A DNA stretch of 64,000 nucleotides from NCBI GenBank assembly GCA_029251465.1, contig JAQXDI010000055.1, positions 1 to 64,000 on the forward strand, given 5' to 3'. A model generated the notes under the pieces. The model was given only the letters and a program-made list of their open reading frames with translations, was not told the origin of the DNA and ran no database searches. Below are positions 1-8,750 of the stretch, piece after piece; within the stretch, counting starts at the first letter, position 1; the number at the start of each line of letters is the position of its first letter. The position numbers and the translations under genes were made by a program. Origin of the DNA: Ascidiaceihabitans sp. Its GTDB lineage: Bacteria > Pseudomonadota > Alphaproteobacteria > Rhodobacterales > Rhodobacteraceae.

Positions 1-230
1 CAATAAGCAAAGTTCAGGATAGACGAAAGACACTGGAGCCTTCTTCTACGGGTGCTGGTTTTCTGCTCACTGTAGGACGCTAGGAACGCTTTGGCATGGC
101 TTCTGGTGTACTGATCTACAGGTAAATCACCAGCTACCTCTATGAGTCGCCTTACAGACTGCTCTGAGGGCTTTGGATTGATCTCTTTTAGGCCCAGAAA
201 CTCACCGAAAACTTCGCTTAAAACGACCAT
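1..230 (-). CDS. Tyrosine recombinase/phage integrase, N-terminal part (runs off the left edge)
   Basis: An open frame starts at an ATG at 230 and stays open for 76 codons to the window edge. AAGGGG lies about 9 nt upstream of the ATG. Residues 21-76 look like the SAM-like core-binding domain of site-specific integrases: a helix ending YTRSHAKAFLASY, then TSTRRRRLQCLSSILNFAY, close to the usual 'RRLSALRSFFNFA' pattern. The catalytic domain with the R-H-R-Y residues would lie outside the window, so activity cannot be judged. It starts about 42 nt downstream of the 3' end of a tRNA-Leu gene in the same direction, which is the classic arrangement for an element integrated into a tRNA 3' end. The integrase assignment from the N-terminal domain alone is likely but not certain. 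Confidence 0.72.
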   Translation of the reverse strand, partial: MVVLSEVFGEFLGLKEINPKPSEQSVRRLIEVAGDLPVDQYTRSHAKAFLASYSEQKTSTRRRRLQCLSSILNFAY

Positions 231-271
231 TTTCTAACCCCTTGATTCGTTTGCTTAATCAAGAAGAAGTA

Positions 272-358
272 TGGTGCGGGCGGTGGGACTCGAACCCACA
301 CGGGCACAAGGCCCAACAGATTTTAAGTCTGGTATGTCTACCATTCCATCACGCCCGC
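272..358 (-). tRNA. tRNA-Leu (anticodon UAA)
   Basis: The minus strand folds as a type II tRNA. The 7-bp acceptor stem is GCGGGCG (352-358) with CGCCCGC (276-282), followed by discriminator A and an encoded CCA at 272-274. The anticodon stem-loop AGA-CTTAAAA-TCT spans 318-330 with anticodon TAA at 323-325. The T arm contains GGTTCGAGTCCC. The variable arm is long, as expected for leucine. It decodes UUA and UUG. Its 3' end faces the integrase gene, so it may serve as the attachment site of the element to the left. Confidence 0.96.
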
Positions 359-390
359 ACGGGGCCTTAGCCACGTGTCTAGGCAAACTG

Positions 391-413
391 CTGGGCACCC
401 TCAAGAGGGTTCG
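391..413 (-). terminator. Weak hairpin between the TPR gene and tRNA-Leu
   Basis: Just after the TPR gene stop the minus strand carries ACCCTCTTGAGGGT, a short GC-rich inverted repeat. There is no clear T run. It may be a weak terminator or a processing site ahead of the tRNA. Confidence 0.25.
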
Positions 414-980
414 TTAGATATCTTCGCCCTTTGGACCCAAAGGCGCGTCTTTTGCGACCAATGCGCGCTCTGACAGCCACGGGTTGTTTTCCAATGCTTC
501 AAGCATTTGCACCCGGGCAGCAGCCAGTTTGCCTAACTGCATCAAGGTTAACGCACGTCCGGACTGCGCCGCCACATGATTGGGCAACAGCACCAAAGCG
601 GCGTCAAGATCGACCAATGCCCCCTCGTAATTACCCTGCAAATACTGGATGTAGGCCCGTTGGTTGAACCCTTCAGCGTAGGTCGGGCAATATTCAGCCA
701 ACTTATCGAAGTCTTTGAAAGCGCCGGCAAAATCATAGCTGTTGCGGCGTTGCATCCCGCGGTCCAGCACCTCTTGGGCTTGATCATTCGGGGCGCGCAG
801 CCACACTTCCCACATTTTTCCGGACACATCGCGGCCAACGCCTTCGTTTTTGGCGTCACGGGCAGCGGTGATCAAACTATCCAGTTCCGCGGAATGATCC
901 GCAGGTTCAGGGCAAATGTTCGTGGTGCTTTGGGCCATCGCAGGCCCCGCCACTAAAGAAAGGGCAAATAAAATACGCAT
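414..980 (-). CDS. Secreted tetratricopeptide-repeat protein
   Basis: This 188-residue protein begins with a short signal peptide (MRILFALSLVAGPAMA, cut likely before Q17). Residues 75-165 form about three TPR units, seen in SYDFAGAFKDFDKLAEYCP, GNYEGALVDLDAALVLLPN and GKLAAARVQMLEALENNP, with the usual Ala/Gly/Pro spacing. No catalytic domain is present. Proteins of this size and build are common in Rhodobacterales and act as periplasmic protein-interaction scaffolds. The partner here is unknown. It is transcribed towards tRNA-Leu and has no obvious operon partner; the neighbouring putR gene ends 32 nt upstream on the same strand. Confidence 0.8.
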   Translation of the reverse strand: MRILFALSLVAGPAMAQSTTNICPEPADHSAELDSLITAARDAKNEGVGRDVSGKMWEVWLRAPNDQAQEVLDRGMQRRNSYDFAGAFKDFDKLAEYCPTYAEGFNQRAYIQYLQGNYEGALVDLDAALVLLPNHVAAQSGRALTLMQLGKLAAARVQMLEALENNPWLSERALVAKDAPLGPKGEDI

Positions 981-1011
981 GAGACGAAAGTTGGCCCGAT
1001 CCGGCCCTAGG

Positions 1012-1488
1012 TCAAGAAGATTCAGCCAAAACGGTCTCTTTCACCGCTTCCATCGCGACATAGGTCGAGGTCGAGGCAACATGCGGAAGTGTTGAAATCG
1101 TCTCTCCGAGGAAGGCACGATAGCGGGCCATGTCCCGTGTGCGCACCTTTAACAAGTAGTCAAAACTGCTTGCAATCATATGGGCTTGCTCGATTTCCGA
1201 CACCTTGGCCACGGCGATGTTGAACGCGCGCAACGCCGCCTCTCGGGTGTCGTTCAATTTGACTTCGACGAATGCCACGTGATCCAGCCCCAACCGGATC
1301 GGATCCAGCATTGCGCGGTACCCTAAAATCACGCCTGAACTTTCCAAACGTCGCAACCGCGCTTGGGTCGGGGATTTGGACAGGCCGATGCGCCCCGCCA
1401 GATCCGTCACGCTGATCCGCCCATCCTCTGCCAAAACCTCTAGAATCGCTGCGTCAAAACGATCCAAACCAGATTGTTCAAAAATCAT
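1012..1488 (-). CDS. putR: PutR, Lrp/AsnC-family activator of proline catabolism
   Basis: A 158-residue Lrp/AsnC regulator. Residues 8-60 form the N-terminal helix-turn-helix (LDRFDAAILEVLAEDGRI, then TDLAGRIGLSKSPTQARLRRLE) and residues 70-150 form the RAM/AsnC ligand-binding domain. It is divergent from putA with only about 100 bp between the starts. In Rhodobacter and Agrobacterium an Lrp-type PutR in this position activates putA in response to proline, and this PutA lacks its own DNA-binding domain. The name rests on that context as well as on the family. The ribosome binding site is weak. Confidence 0.88.
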   Translation of the reverse strand: MIFEQSGLDRFDAAILEVLAEDGRISVTDLAGRIGLSKSPTQARLRRLESSGVILGYRAMLDPIRLGLDHVAFVEVKLNDTREAALRAFNIAVAKVSEIEQAHMIASSFDYLLKVRTRDMARYRAFLGETISTLPHVASTSTYVAMEAVKETVLAESS

Positions 1489-1559
1489 GTTATTTGCTAC
1501 CTTTATAACTTTTTAACCTACATTTTAGCCAAAAATTAGCGAAACGTCCTGATCTATTA

Positions 1560-1571
1560 CCAGTATACTGG
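1560..1571. promoter_or_regulatory. Perfect 12-bp palindrome in the putR-putA intergenic region
   Basis: CCAGTATACTGG is fully self-complementary and ends 21 nt before the putA start. Its centre TATACT would also fit a -10 hexamer. The AT-rich stretch 1489-1550 before it would be the Lrp-type binding region. It may be the putA promoter core or a PutR half-site. Confidence 0.4.
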
Positions 1572-1592
1572 AACAAACGCAAAGGTATGATC

Positions 1593-4500
1593 ATGACCCA
1601 ATTCGCTTCAAACGCTTTCCTCGACGCAATCGACGCTGATACCTACGCGGATCACGCGCCCATCATCGCCAAGCTTGTGGCCCAGGCTGATTTGTCCGCA
1701 GATGACCGCGCCCAAATCAGCAAGGCCGCGGCTGAGTTGGTCCACAACATTCGCACCTCGGCCGCACCTGGCCTGATGGAAGTGTTCCTTGCCGAATATG
1801 GCCTGTCCACCGACGAAGGCGTCGCGCTGATGTGTCTGGCCGAGGCGTTGCTGCGCGTACCCGATGCAGACACCATCGACGCGCTGATCGAAGACAAGAT
1901 CGCACCCTCTGATTGGGGCAAGCACTTGGGCAAATCCGCGTCCTCTTTGGTGAATGCCTCGACCTGGGCGTTGATGTTGACGGGCCGCGTGCTGGACGAC
2001 GACGCCCCCGGCCCTGCCCGTCACTTACACGGTGCGCTAAAACGTGTGGGCGAGCCCGTCATTCGCACAGCCGTCAGTCGCGCCATGAAAGAAATGGGCC
2101 GCCAGTTCGTGCTGGGCGAAGACATCAACGGTGCCATGAAACGCGCCGCCGGAATGGAGGCCAAAGGCTTCACCTATTCCTACGACATGCTGGGCGAGGC
2201 CGCGCGCACAGAACGCGACGCAAAGCGCTACCACCTCAGCTATTCGCGCGCGATTTCTGCCATCGCCACAGCCTGCCATTCTGATGAAGTCCGCGAAAAT
2301 CCGGGCATTTCAGTCAAACTATCCGCCCTCTACCCCCGCTACGAATTGGCCAAACGCGACGACGTCATTCGCAACCTGACGCCGCGCCTGCGCTCGCTTG
2401 CGTTGCTCGCAAAATCCGCAGGTATGGGTCTGAATGTTGACGCCGAAGAGGCGAACCGCCTCGCCCTGTCGCTGGACGTGATCAACGAAGTCTTGTCGGA
2501 ACCCGCGCTGGCCGGTTGGGACGGTTTTGGTGTGGTCGTGCAGGCCTATGGCCCGCGCGCAGGCACCGTCATCGACACGCTGTACGCTATGGCCAAAACC
2601 CACGACCGCAAAATCATGGTGCGGCTTGTCAAAGGTGCCTACTGGGACACTGAAATCAAGCTGGCACAAACCCTTGGCATGGACGAATTTCCGGTCTTTA
2701 CCCAAAAAGCGCAGACCGATGTCAGCTATATTTCCAACGCTCGTAAACTGCTTGGCATGACTGACCGGATTTATCCGCAATTCGCCACACACAACGCCCA
2801 CACGGTTGCTGCGATCCTGCACATGGCCGATGATCAGCCCTACGAATTCCAGCGCTTGCACGGCATGGGCGAGGCGTTGCACGTGATGGTCATGACGGCC
2901 AACACAACCCGCTGCCGCATCTATGCGCCTGTCGGTGCGCACCGCGATTTGCTGGCCTATCTGGTGCGGCGTTTGTTGGAAAACGGCGCCAACTCTAGCT
3001 TTGTGCACCAAATCGTCGACGAAGACGTGGCCCCTGAAATTGTCGCCGCTGATCCATTCGAGATGTTGGCCAATCCTGCCCCACAGATTGCCAAGGGCAC
3101 CGATCTATATTTGCCCGAACGTCCAAATTCCAAGGGGTTCGACCTTGGACACACCCAGACATTAACCACAATTGACGCAGCCCGCGCGCCGTTCGCAACG
3201 CATCAATGGGTGGCGTCACCTTTGCTGGCCGTCGCGGCAAACCCGTCGCCAAAGACAACGCTGCGCAACCCTGCGGATCACAGCGACACGGTTGGCACGA
3301 TGCACAACGCGTCGATGGATGATGTCGCAAATGCGGTCAAAGCGGCCAAGCTTTGGGATGTTCCGCAATCAGATCGGGCGCGCATTCTGAACACGGCCGC
3401 GGATTTATACGAAGAAAACTATGGTGAACTCTTTGCCCTACTGACGCGTGAGGCCGGTAAAACCCTACTTGATTGCGTCGCAGAACTACGTGAAGCCGTT
3501 GATTTTATGCGCTACTATGCCGCTCAAGCGACAGATGACGCCGCTGCAGGCATCGCCTTGTGCATCTCGCCGTGGAACTTTCCGCTGGCAATCTATTCAG
3601 GTCAAATGGCCGCCGCTTTGGCGCAGGGCAACGCGGTCCTGTCCAAACCCGCAGAACAAACCCCCTTGATGGCATTCCGCGCGGTGCAATTGCTGCACGA
3701 GGCCGGAGTGCCGCGCGATGTGTTGCAATTGTTGCCCGGCGGCGGCGACGTCGGCGCGGCGTTGACCGCCCAAAGCGCGCTGAATATCGTGGCTTTTACC
3801 GGATCGACAGGCACCGCGTTGAAAATCCGCAGCGCGCTGGCAACACACGCGCCTGCAACGCCACTGATCGCAGAAACCGGCGGCCTGAACGCCATGATCG
3901 TCGACAGCACGGCCTTGCCCGAACAGGCCATCGCCGCAATCGTCGAGAGCGCGTTTCAATCCGCAGGTCAGCGGTGTTCTGCCTTGCGTTGCCTGTACGT
4001 CCAAGAGGACATCAAGGGTCATTTCATCGACATGCTCAAAGGCGCGATGGACGCATTGGACGTGGGCGCACCCTGGGATATCTCGACCGACGTTGGCCCC
4101 GTTATTGACGCAGCGGCCCATGCTAAAATCGCCGCTCACATCGACGCCAACCGTGCGCGTGTGCTGCACGAATTACCAAGCCCGAAAGACGGGACATTCA
4201 TCGCACCAACCCTGATTCACGTCGACGGGATTGCACAAATGAAGGAAGAAATCTTTGGCCCCGTCCTGCACATTGCGACCTTCAAAAGCGGTGAATTGGA
4301 TCAGGTAATCGATGACATCAACGCCACCGGCTACGGCCTGACCTTTGGGTTACACACCCGCATCGACGACCGCGTCCAGCATGTGTCTGACCGCATTGGC
4401 GCGGGCAACATTTACGTCAACCGAAACCAAATTGGCGCGATTGTCGGCAGTCAACCGTTTGGTGGGAATGGGCTATCTGGTACGGGACCAAAAGCAGGTG

Positions 4501-5006
4501 GGCCGTACTATTTACTGCGTTTCCGCGCCCCAACATCCGCAGGGGCGGCAGGAAAATGGGACGACGCGCAAAACGCGCTGCCAGATGCGGCGCATGAAGC
4601 CAAAACTCTGCACGAAATCTCGCTGCCTGGTCCGACGGGCGAATCCAACCGGCTAAGCACACATCAAAGCAATGCGATTTTGTGCATGGGTCCGGGCGCA
4701 GATGCAGCCGCGGCGCAGGCCAAAGCGGTCGAGGCCTTGGGCGGCCACGCGGTTCTTGCCAAAGGGCAGATTGCACCAACAGCGCTGGTCAACGCACCCG
4801 ATTTTGGCGGTGTGATCTGGTGGGGGGATGCGCAAACCGCGCAGGCTATTGATCAGGCTTTGGCCCAACGCAATGGCGCGATTGTACCCCTGCTCACGGG
4901 CCAACCGGATGCTGGTCATGCCCTGTCAGAGCGTCACATTTGCATCGACACAACGGCGTCGGGCGGGAACGCTGCATTGCTGGGAGAAGTGGGGCAATCA
5001 CAGTAA
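1593..5006 (+). CDS. putA: Bifunctional proline dehydrogenase / L-glutamate-gamma-semialdehyde dehydrogenase
   Basis: PutA oxidises proline to P5C with FAD at the membrane quinone pool, then P5C to glutamate with NAD. The start at 1593 (1137 residues) is preferred over the ATG at 1587 because AAAGG lies 7 nt upstream. There is no N-terminal ribbon-helix-helix domain, unlike E. coli PutA, so it should not repress itself. The proline dehydrogenase barrel covers about 130-490 (RLVKGAYWDTEIKLAQ, FATHNAHTV, CRIYAPVGAH). The aldehyde dehydrogenase domain covers about 525-1000 (ISPWNFPLAIY, FTGSTGTALKI, Glu761 in AETGG, catalytic Cys795 in SAGQRCSALR, EEIFGPVLHI, QPFGGNGLSGTGPKAGG). A short C-terminal extension of about 130 residues follows. 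It is probably activated by the divergent PutR. Confidence 0.97.
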   Translation: MTQFASNAFLDAIDADTYADHAPIIAKLVAQADLSADDRAQISKAAAELVHNIRTSAAPGLMEVFLAEYGLSTDEGVALMCLAEALLRVPDADTIDALIEDKIAPSDWGKHLGKSASSLVNASTWALMLTGRVLDDDAPGPARHLHGALKRVGEPVIRTAVSRAMKEMGRQFVLGEDINGAMKRAAGMEAKGFTYSYDMLGEAARTERDAKRYHLSYSRAISAIATACHSDEVRENPGISVKLSALYPRYELAKRDDVIRNLTPRLRSLALLAKSAGMGLNVDAEEANRLALSLDVINEVLSEPALAGWDGFGVVVQAYGPRAGTVIDTLYAMAKTHDRKIMVRLVKGAYWDTEIKLAQTLGMDEFPVFTQKAQTDVSYISNARKLLGMTDRIYPQFATHNAHTVAAILHMADDQPYEFQRLHGMGEALHVMVMTANTTRCRIYAPVGAHRDLLAYLVRRLLENGANSSFVHQIVDEDVAPEIVAADPFEMLANPAPQIAKGTDLYLPERPNSKGFDLGHTQTLTTIDAARAPFATHQWVASPLLAVAANPSPKTTLRNPADHSDTVGTMHNASMDDVANAVKAAKLWDVPQSDRARILNTAADLYEENYGELFALLTREAGKTLLDCVAELREAVDFMRYYAAQATDDAAAGIALCISPWNFPLAIYSGQMAAALAQGNAVLSKPAEQTPLMAFRAVQLLHEAGVPRDVLQLLPGGGDVGAALTAQSALNIVAFTGSTGTALKIRSALATHAPATPLIAETGGLNAMIVDSTALPEQAIAAIVESAFQSAGQRCSALRCLYVQEDIKGHFIDMLKGAMDALDVGAPWDISTDVGPVIDAAAHAKIAAHIDANRARVLHELPSPKDGTFIAPTLIHVDGIAQMKEEIFGPVLHIATFKSGELDQVIDDINATGYGLTFGLHTRIDDRVQHVSDRIGAGNIYVNRNQIGAIVGSQPFGGNGLSGTGPKAGGPYYLLRFRAPTSAGAAGKWDDAQNALPDAAHEAKTLHEISLPGPTGESNRLSTHQSNAILCMGPGADAAAAQAKAVEALGGHAVLAKGQIAPTALVNAPDFGGVIWWGDAQTAQAIDQALAQRNGAIVPLLTGQPDAGHALSERHICIDTTASGGNAALLGEVGQSQ

Positions 5007-5018
5007 CCCCCACTTGAC

Positions 5019-5051
5019 CATGCCCGCGCAAACAGACAGCGTAGGGGCATG
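5019..5051 (+). promoter_or_regulatory. Hairpin that could hide the start of the rhomboid gene
   Basis: CATGCCC (5019-5025) pairs with GGGCATG (5045-5051). The right arm contains the GGGG ribosome binding site and the ATG at 5049. If formed in mRNA, it would limit translation initiation. The 19-nt loop makes it only moderately stable. Confidence 0.3.
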
Positions 5052-5777
5052 TTACCAATTCGCGATCACAACCCGTCCGGACGCACGCCATACGTCACCT
5101 ATGCGCTTATAGCTGCGAACATTCTGGTCTTTCTGTCCTACGGGATGGCGGATGTTTCGACCGTGAATGCGGTCTATGTCGAATGGGGGATGATCCCTGC
5201 GCGCATCACTTTTGGCGAGGGGTATTACACCTTTTTCTCGTCGATGTTTTTGCACGGCGGCTGGATGCATCTGGCCGGTAACATTCTGTTTTTGTGGATA
5301 TTTGGCGACAACATCGAAGACGAGATGGGGCATATTCCATACCTTTTGTTTTACCTCGTGTCCGGTATCGCAGCCGGGCTGATACATTACGTATCTGCCA
5401 CCCAATCGGGCGTGCCGACCGTTGGTGCCTCTGGCGCTATTGCAGGCGTGATGGGAGGGTATTTGTTGCTCTATCCCAAGGCAAAGATCGATATTCTACT
5501 GATCCTGATCGTGTTTTTCCGCATCTTCCCGATCCCCGCGTGGATCATGCTGATGGTCTGGTTTGCCATGCAATTCTTTGGCGGTTTGGGCGCTGATCCG
5601 GAAACCGGCGGCGTCGCGTATTGGGCGCATGCCGGTGGGTTTGTCGCAGGGATTGCCTTGGCGGTACCTGTTTGGCTAAAGCGCGGTGGGACTCGGTTTT
5701 GGCGTGTTAACGATTACCATCCGCCCCACCCTGAGGCCAAATACGACCTCAGTCGCATCCCAAAGGTCACACGATGA
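5049..5777 (+). CDS. Rhomboid-family intramembrane serine protease
   Basis: A 242-residue polytopic membrane protein with about six transmembrane segments. It carries the rhomboid signature: HGGWMHLAGNILFLWIFG near residues 65-85, the catalytic Ser128 in GASGAIAG, and the catalytic His194 in WAHAGGFVAG. Rhomboids cleave transmembrane helices of substrate proteins inside the bilayer. The N-terminus (LPIRDHNPSGRTPYVTY) is the usual start of alphaproteobacterial members and supports the ATG at 5049. The 3' end overlaps the next gene by 4 nt, so the two are probably co-translated. The substrate is unknown. Confidence 0.93.
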   Translation: MLPIRDHNPSGRTPYVTYALIAANILVFLSYGMADVSTVNAVYVEWGMIPARITFGEGYYTFFSSMFLHGGWMHLAGNILFLWIFGDNIEDEMGHIPYLLFYLVSGIAAGLIHYVSATQSGVPTVGASGAIAGVMGGYLLLYPKAKIDILLILIVFFRIFPIPAWIMLMVWFAMQFFGGLGADPETGGVAYWAHAGGFVAGIALAVPVWLKRGGTRFWRVNDYHPPHPEAKYDLSRIPKVTR

Positions 5778-6136
5778 AAATCATAGCCACCTGCCACTGC
5801 GGCGCGGTAGAATTAACTGGCGACGCCCCCGCCGGATTTGACGACGCCGGGCGCTGCAATTGTTCATTTTGCAAGCGCCGTCAGGCAGCAAATATTGGCG
5901 TGACCTCTGCCACTTTGAAAGTGACCAAAGGGGCCGAACACCTGAGCCTGTACAGCTTTGTCACGCACACCGCTCAGCACTACTTTTGCAAAACCTGTGG
6001 CATCTACACGCATCATCAAACGCGATCTAACCCGTTGTTGTGTGGTGTAAATTTAGGGTGCATCAGCGGCGCACATCCGCCTGATTTCGAACCAATCCCG
6101 TGGCGCGACGGGATCAATCACCCGTCAGATCAATGA
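5774..6136 (+). CDS. GFA/CENP-V family zinc protein
   Basis: A 120-residue protein of the glutathione-dependent formaldehyde-activating (GFA) family. The zinc ligands are visible: CHCGAVE at 7-13, CNCSFCKR at about 28-35, and FCKTCGIYTHH at about 72-82. Family members bind two zinc ions; some act on S-hydroxymethyl-glutathione, but most have no proven substrate. The start codon overlaps the rhomboid stop (ATGA), so the two genes are coupled. No link between the two functions is evident. Confidence 0.88.
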   Translation: MKIIATCHCGAVELTGDAPAGFDDAGRCNCSFCKRRQAANIGVTSATLKVTKGAEHLSLYSFVTHTAQHYFCKTCGIYTHHQTRSNPLLCGVNLGCISGAHPPDFEPIPWRDGINHPSDQ

Positions 6137-6161
6137 TCTTGGCAACCTATCATTCACAATC

Positions 6162-6641
6162 GTGGGGCTCATCTTGACCGTTATCAAAGCCGGCACCGCC
6201 AAAATCAAAAATGGTGAAAGCCACCCGTTGCTAGGTGCCTATACTGCCGAGCTGATTAGCGACACCGGAAATCTAACCCAGTTTGGCGCGTTAATAGAAA
6301 CGCTTCCGAAAGGATCAAAGTCGTCGTTGTTACACTGGCATGCGAACGAGGACGAAATGATCTTGATGCTCAGCGGACAAGTCACCTTGCATCAGGGCGA
6401 CGAAAAATCCGAGTTAACACAAGGCGATGCAGCCTGTTTCAAAGCTGGCGATCCTGTAGGGCATTGTTTGGAAAACACGTCTGATCAGGACGCGTCGTAT
6501 TTGGTGATCGGCACCCGCACGTCCGAGGATACGGTCACCTACCCGGGCCGCAATCGCAAGTTACTGCGCAACAACGATCAGCGCGTCTGGACAGACGAGA
6601 ACGGCAATGCCGCATCCTCTGTCTATGACGACGAAATCTGA
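6162..6641 (+). CDS. Cupin-2 domain protein
   Basis: A small cupin of about 155-159 residues. Motif 1 is LHWHANEDEMILMLSGQVTLHQG with the metal-binding His-x-His and Glu, and motif 2 is FKAGDPVGHCLEN with the last His. The C-terminal tail (YPGRNRKLLRN) is typical of a subgroup found beside metabolic genes. It probably binds Fe, Mn or Ni, but the reaction is unknown. No in-frame ATG is available near the start: GTG at 6162 or TTG at 6174 must be used. The TTG has GGGG about 6 nt upstream and is equally plausible. Confidence 0.8.
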   Translation: MGLILTVIKAGTAKIKNGESHPLLGAYTAELISDTGNLTQFGALIETLPKGSKSSLLHWHANEDEMILMLSGQVTLHQGDEKSELTQGDAACFKAGDPVGHCLENTSDQDASYLVIGTRTSEDTVTYPGRNRKLLRNNDQRVWTDENGNAASSVYDDEI

Positions 6642-6660
6642 CGGTTTAAGCGGCGCAGGT

Positions 6661-7443
6661 CTAGCGCAGAATTTTTGCAAGCGGCGCGAATAGCGCCTCA
6701 TTGGCACACAGGACTTCGCCACCGTCCAGCAAATCACCACCTGCGGCAAGTGGTTCAACCAAAGCACCGGCTTCGCGCGCGATGATCACACCGGCCGCCA
6801 TATCCCATGATTTCAAGCGGCGTTCCCAGTAGCCATCGTACCGGCCTGCGGCAACGTAGGCCAAATCAAGTGACGCAGCACCCCAGCGACGGATACCCGC
6901 GCAAACAGGGGCCAGTTTCGCGATGTCGGTCAACGTCGCAGGCAAATCAGAACGGCCCGCAAACGGGATCCCTGTCGCAAAGATCGATTCAATCATTTTG
7001 TGACGACCTGATACGCGCATTCGTGTGTCGTTCATCCAAGAACCGGCACCTTTTTCGGCAAAGAACATCTCGTCCTTGGCCGCGTCAAACACAACGCCCG
7101 CCACAACCTGGCCTTTGTGTTCCAGCGCAATCGACACTGCCCAATGCGGCAGGCCGTGCAAAAAGTTGGTGGTGCCATCCAACGGGTCAACGATCCAGCG
7201 GCGGGTCGGGTCAGCGCCGTCTTCCTCGGGGCTTTCTTCGGCGCACCAGCCATAAGTCGTGCGCGCGCCCATCAATTCTTCTTTCAGGATTTTCTCAGCC
7301 GAGAGGTCCGCCTTGGACACAAAATCCCCTGCCCCTTTGGAAGACACCTGCAAATTCTCGACTTCGCGAAAGTCTTTGACCAAGGAACGGCCAGCTTTGC
7401 GGGCGGCTTTGATCATGATGTTAAGATTTGCGCTGCCGATCAT
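6661..7443 (-). CDS. suhB: Inositol monophosphatase family protein (SuhB-like)
   Basis: A 260-residue Mg-dependent phosphatase of the IMPase/FIG superfamily. The metal-binding motif WIVDPLDGTTNF lies near residues 83-94, the Glu pair in AEESPEEDG near 66-74, and the second Asp motif WDMAAG near 215-220. It hydrolyses inositol-1-phosphate or related sugar phosphates; SuhB also modulates rRNA transcription in E. coli. GGAG lies about 9 nt before the ATG at 7443. It converges with the cupin gene and is divergent from the oxidoreductase gene. The exact substrate is not determinable. Confidence 0.88.
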   Translation of the reverse strand: MIGSANLNIMIKAARKAGRSLVKDFREVENLQVSSKGAGDFVSKADLSAEKILKEELMGARTTYGWCAEESPEEDGADPTRRWIVDPLDGTTNFLHGLPHWAVSIALEHKGQVVAGVVFDAAKDEMFFAEKGAGSWMNDTRMRVSGRHKMIESIFATGIPFAGRSDLPATLTDIAKLAPVCAGIRRWGAASLDLAYVAAGRYDGYWERRLKSWDMAAGVIIAREAGALVEPLAAGGDLLDGGEVLCANEALFAPLAKILR

Positions 7444-7621
7444 GGCGTATTCTCCGAGTGTGGGTCAGATGCGCGCTATACGCCCCCTTGCCAGAATTGC
7501 CAAGGGGCTGGATGCAGGCAAAGACGTGGCGAATTGGCGCTTAAGGCAGGCTGTGACGGGGCGTTACAGCTTGTCACGCAAACCCGCAGGCTTCACGCTG
7601 CTCGCAAAGAGGGAGAACATC

Positions 7622-8659
7622 ATGACAGATCAAATGCAACACATCACACTTGCGGGCCGCCCAACGGGTGCACCCGGTCCTGAACATTTCAAACTGGAAA
7701 CCAAAGACGTGCCCACCCCGGGTGCCGGCGAAATTTTGGTGCGCGTGCACTACATGTCGCTGGATCCGTACATGCGCGGACGTATGGATGACGGCAAAAG
7801 CTATGCCGCCCCCGTCCCGATTGGCGGCACGATGGAGGGTGGTTCGGTTGGCGAAGTCATCGCTTCCAATTCCGATCATTTCAAAGCCGGCGATTTTGCC
7901 TTTGGTCCGTTTGGCTGGGCAACACACGCTGTTGCCGACGAAAAGATGTGCCGCAAAGTTGATCCGGCAAACGGCCCAATCACCGCGTCTTTGGGCGTTT
8001 TGGGCATGCCCGGTTTCACCGGCTGGTACGGCCTGATGGAATACGGCCGCCCAAAGGCTGGTGAAACACTGGTTGTGGCCGCTGCCACCGGCCCTGTCGG
8101 GTCCATGGTCGGTCAGGTCGCCAAATCACTGGGCCTGAAAACCGTTGGCATCGCAGGTGGCGCGGACAAGTGCAAAATGGCCGTTGAGGTGTTTGGCTTT
8201 GACGCCTGCATCGATCACCGCGCCTATGAGGATGCACGTTCTTTGCGCGCCGCACTCAAAGAGGCCTGCGGCGGTGGCATCGACATCTATTTCGAAAACG
8301 TCGGCGGCAAAGTTCTAGAAGCCGTGATGCCATTGATGAAGCCACACGGCCGCATCCCGATTTGCGGCATGATCAGCTGGTACAATGCTGGTGGCTTGGG
8401 CGCGGGTGCAGCGGCGCAAATGGCGGCCCCGCAAATCTGGCGCCCGATCTTGGTGAACTTTTTGTCGGTGAATGGCTTTATCATCTCGAACCATTGGGGT
8501 GATTTTCCAAAATTTCTTGCAGAAATCGGACCAAAAGTTTCTTCGGGCGACATCAAAGTGGTCGAAGATATTGCTCAAGGCCTCGAAAACGCACCATCCG
8601 CCTTTATGGGACTGCTAACCGGGAAAAATGTCGGCAAACAGATCGTCAAATTGATCTAA
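7622..8659 (+). CDS. NADP-dependent MDR-family oxidoreductase (prostaglandin/leukotriene-reductase like)
   Basis: A 345-residue zinc-free medium-chain dehydrogenase/reductase resembling CurA/YncB and leukotriene B4 12-hydroxydehydrogenase. The N-terminal GroES-like domain has [12 protein letters not shown]. The Rossmann domain has [18 protein letters not shown] (about 150-167) and [10 protein letters not shown]. Such enzymes reduce the double bond of alpha,beta-unsaturated ketones with NADPH. The start at 7622 is chosen because GGGAG lies about 8 nt upstream and the family N-terminus begins there; the open frame extends further upstream without homology. Confidence 0.9.
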   Translation: MTDQMQHITLAGRPTGAPGPEHFKLETKDVPTPGAGEILVRVHYMSLDPYMRGRMDDGKSYAAPVPIGGTMEGGSVGEVIASNSDHFKAGDFAFGPFGWATHAVADEKMCRKVDPANGPITASLGVLGMPGFTGWYGLMEYGRPKAGETLVVAAATGPVGSMVGQVAKSLGLKTVGIAGGADKCKMAVEVFGFDACIDHRAYEDARSLRAALKEACGGGIDIYFENVGGKVLEAVMPLMKPHGRIPICGMISWYNAGGLGAGAAAQMAAPQIWRPILVNFLSVNGFIISNHWGDFPKFLAEIGPKVSSGDIKVVEDIAQGLENAPSAFMGLLTGKNVGKQIVKLI

Positions 8660-8667
8660 TCGTTCTT

Positions 8668-8703
8668 TTCCAGCGCGCAGATGTGCTGTGCGCTGGAATT
8701 TCG
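8668..8703 (+). terminator. Rho-independent terminator after the MDR oxidoreductase
   Basis: TTCCAGCGC (8668-8676) pairs perfectly with GCGCTGGAA (8690-8698), followed by TTTCG. It separates the oxidoreductase gene from the cysteine synthase gene. Confidence 0.6.
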
Positions 8704-8750
8704 TTCCAATTTTGCCTAACTTGATCCCAAGCAACCAAAGGATCATCGAC

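Noticed and set aside
2319-3011. A 230-codon open frame on the minus strand inside putA
   Set aside because: It is antisense to a conserved PutA domain, has no family pattern, and comes from the high GC content of third codon positions.
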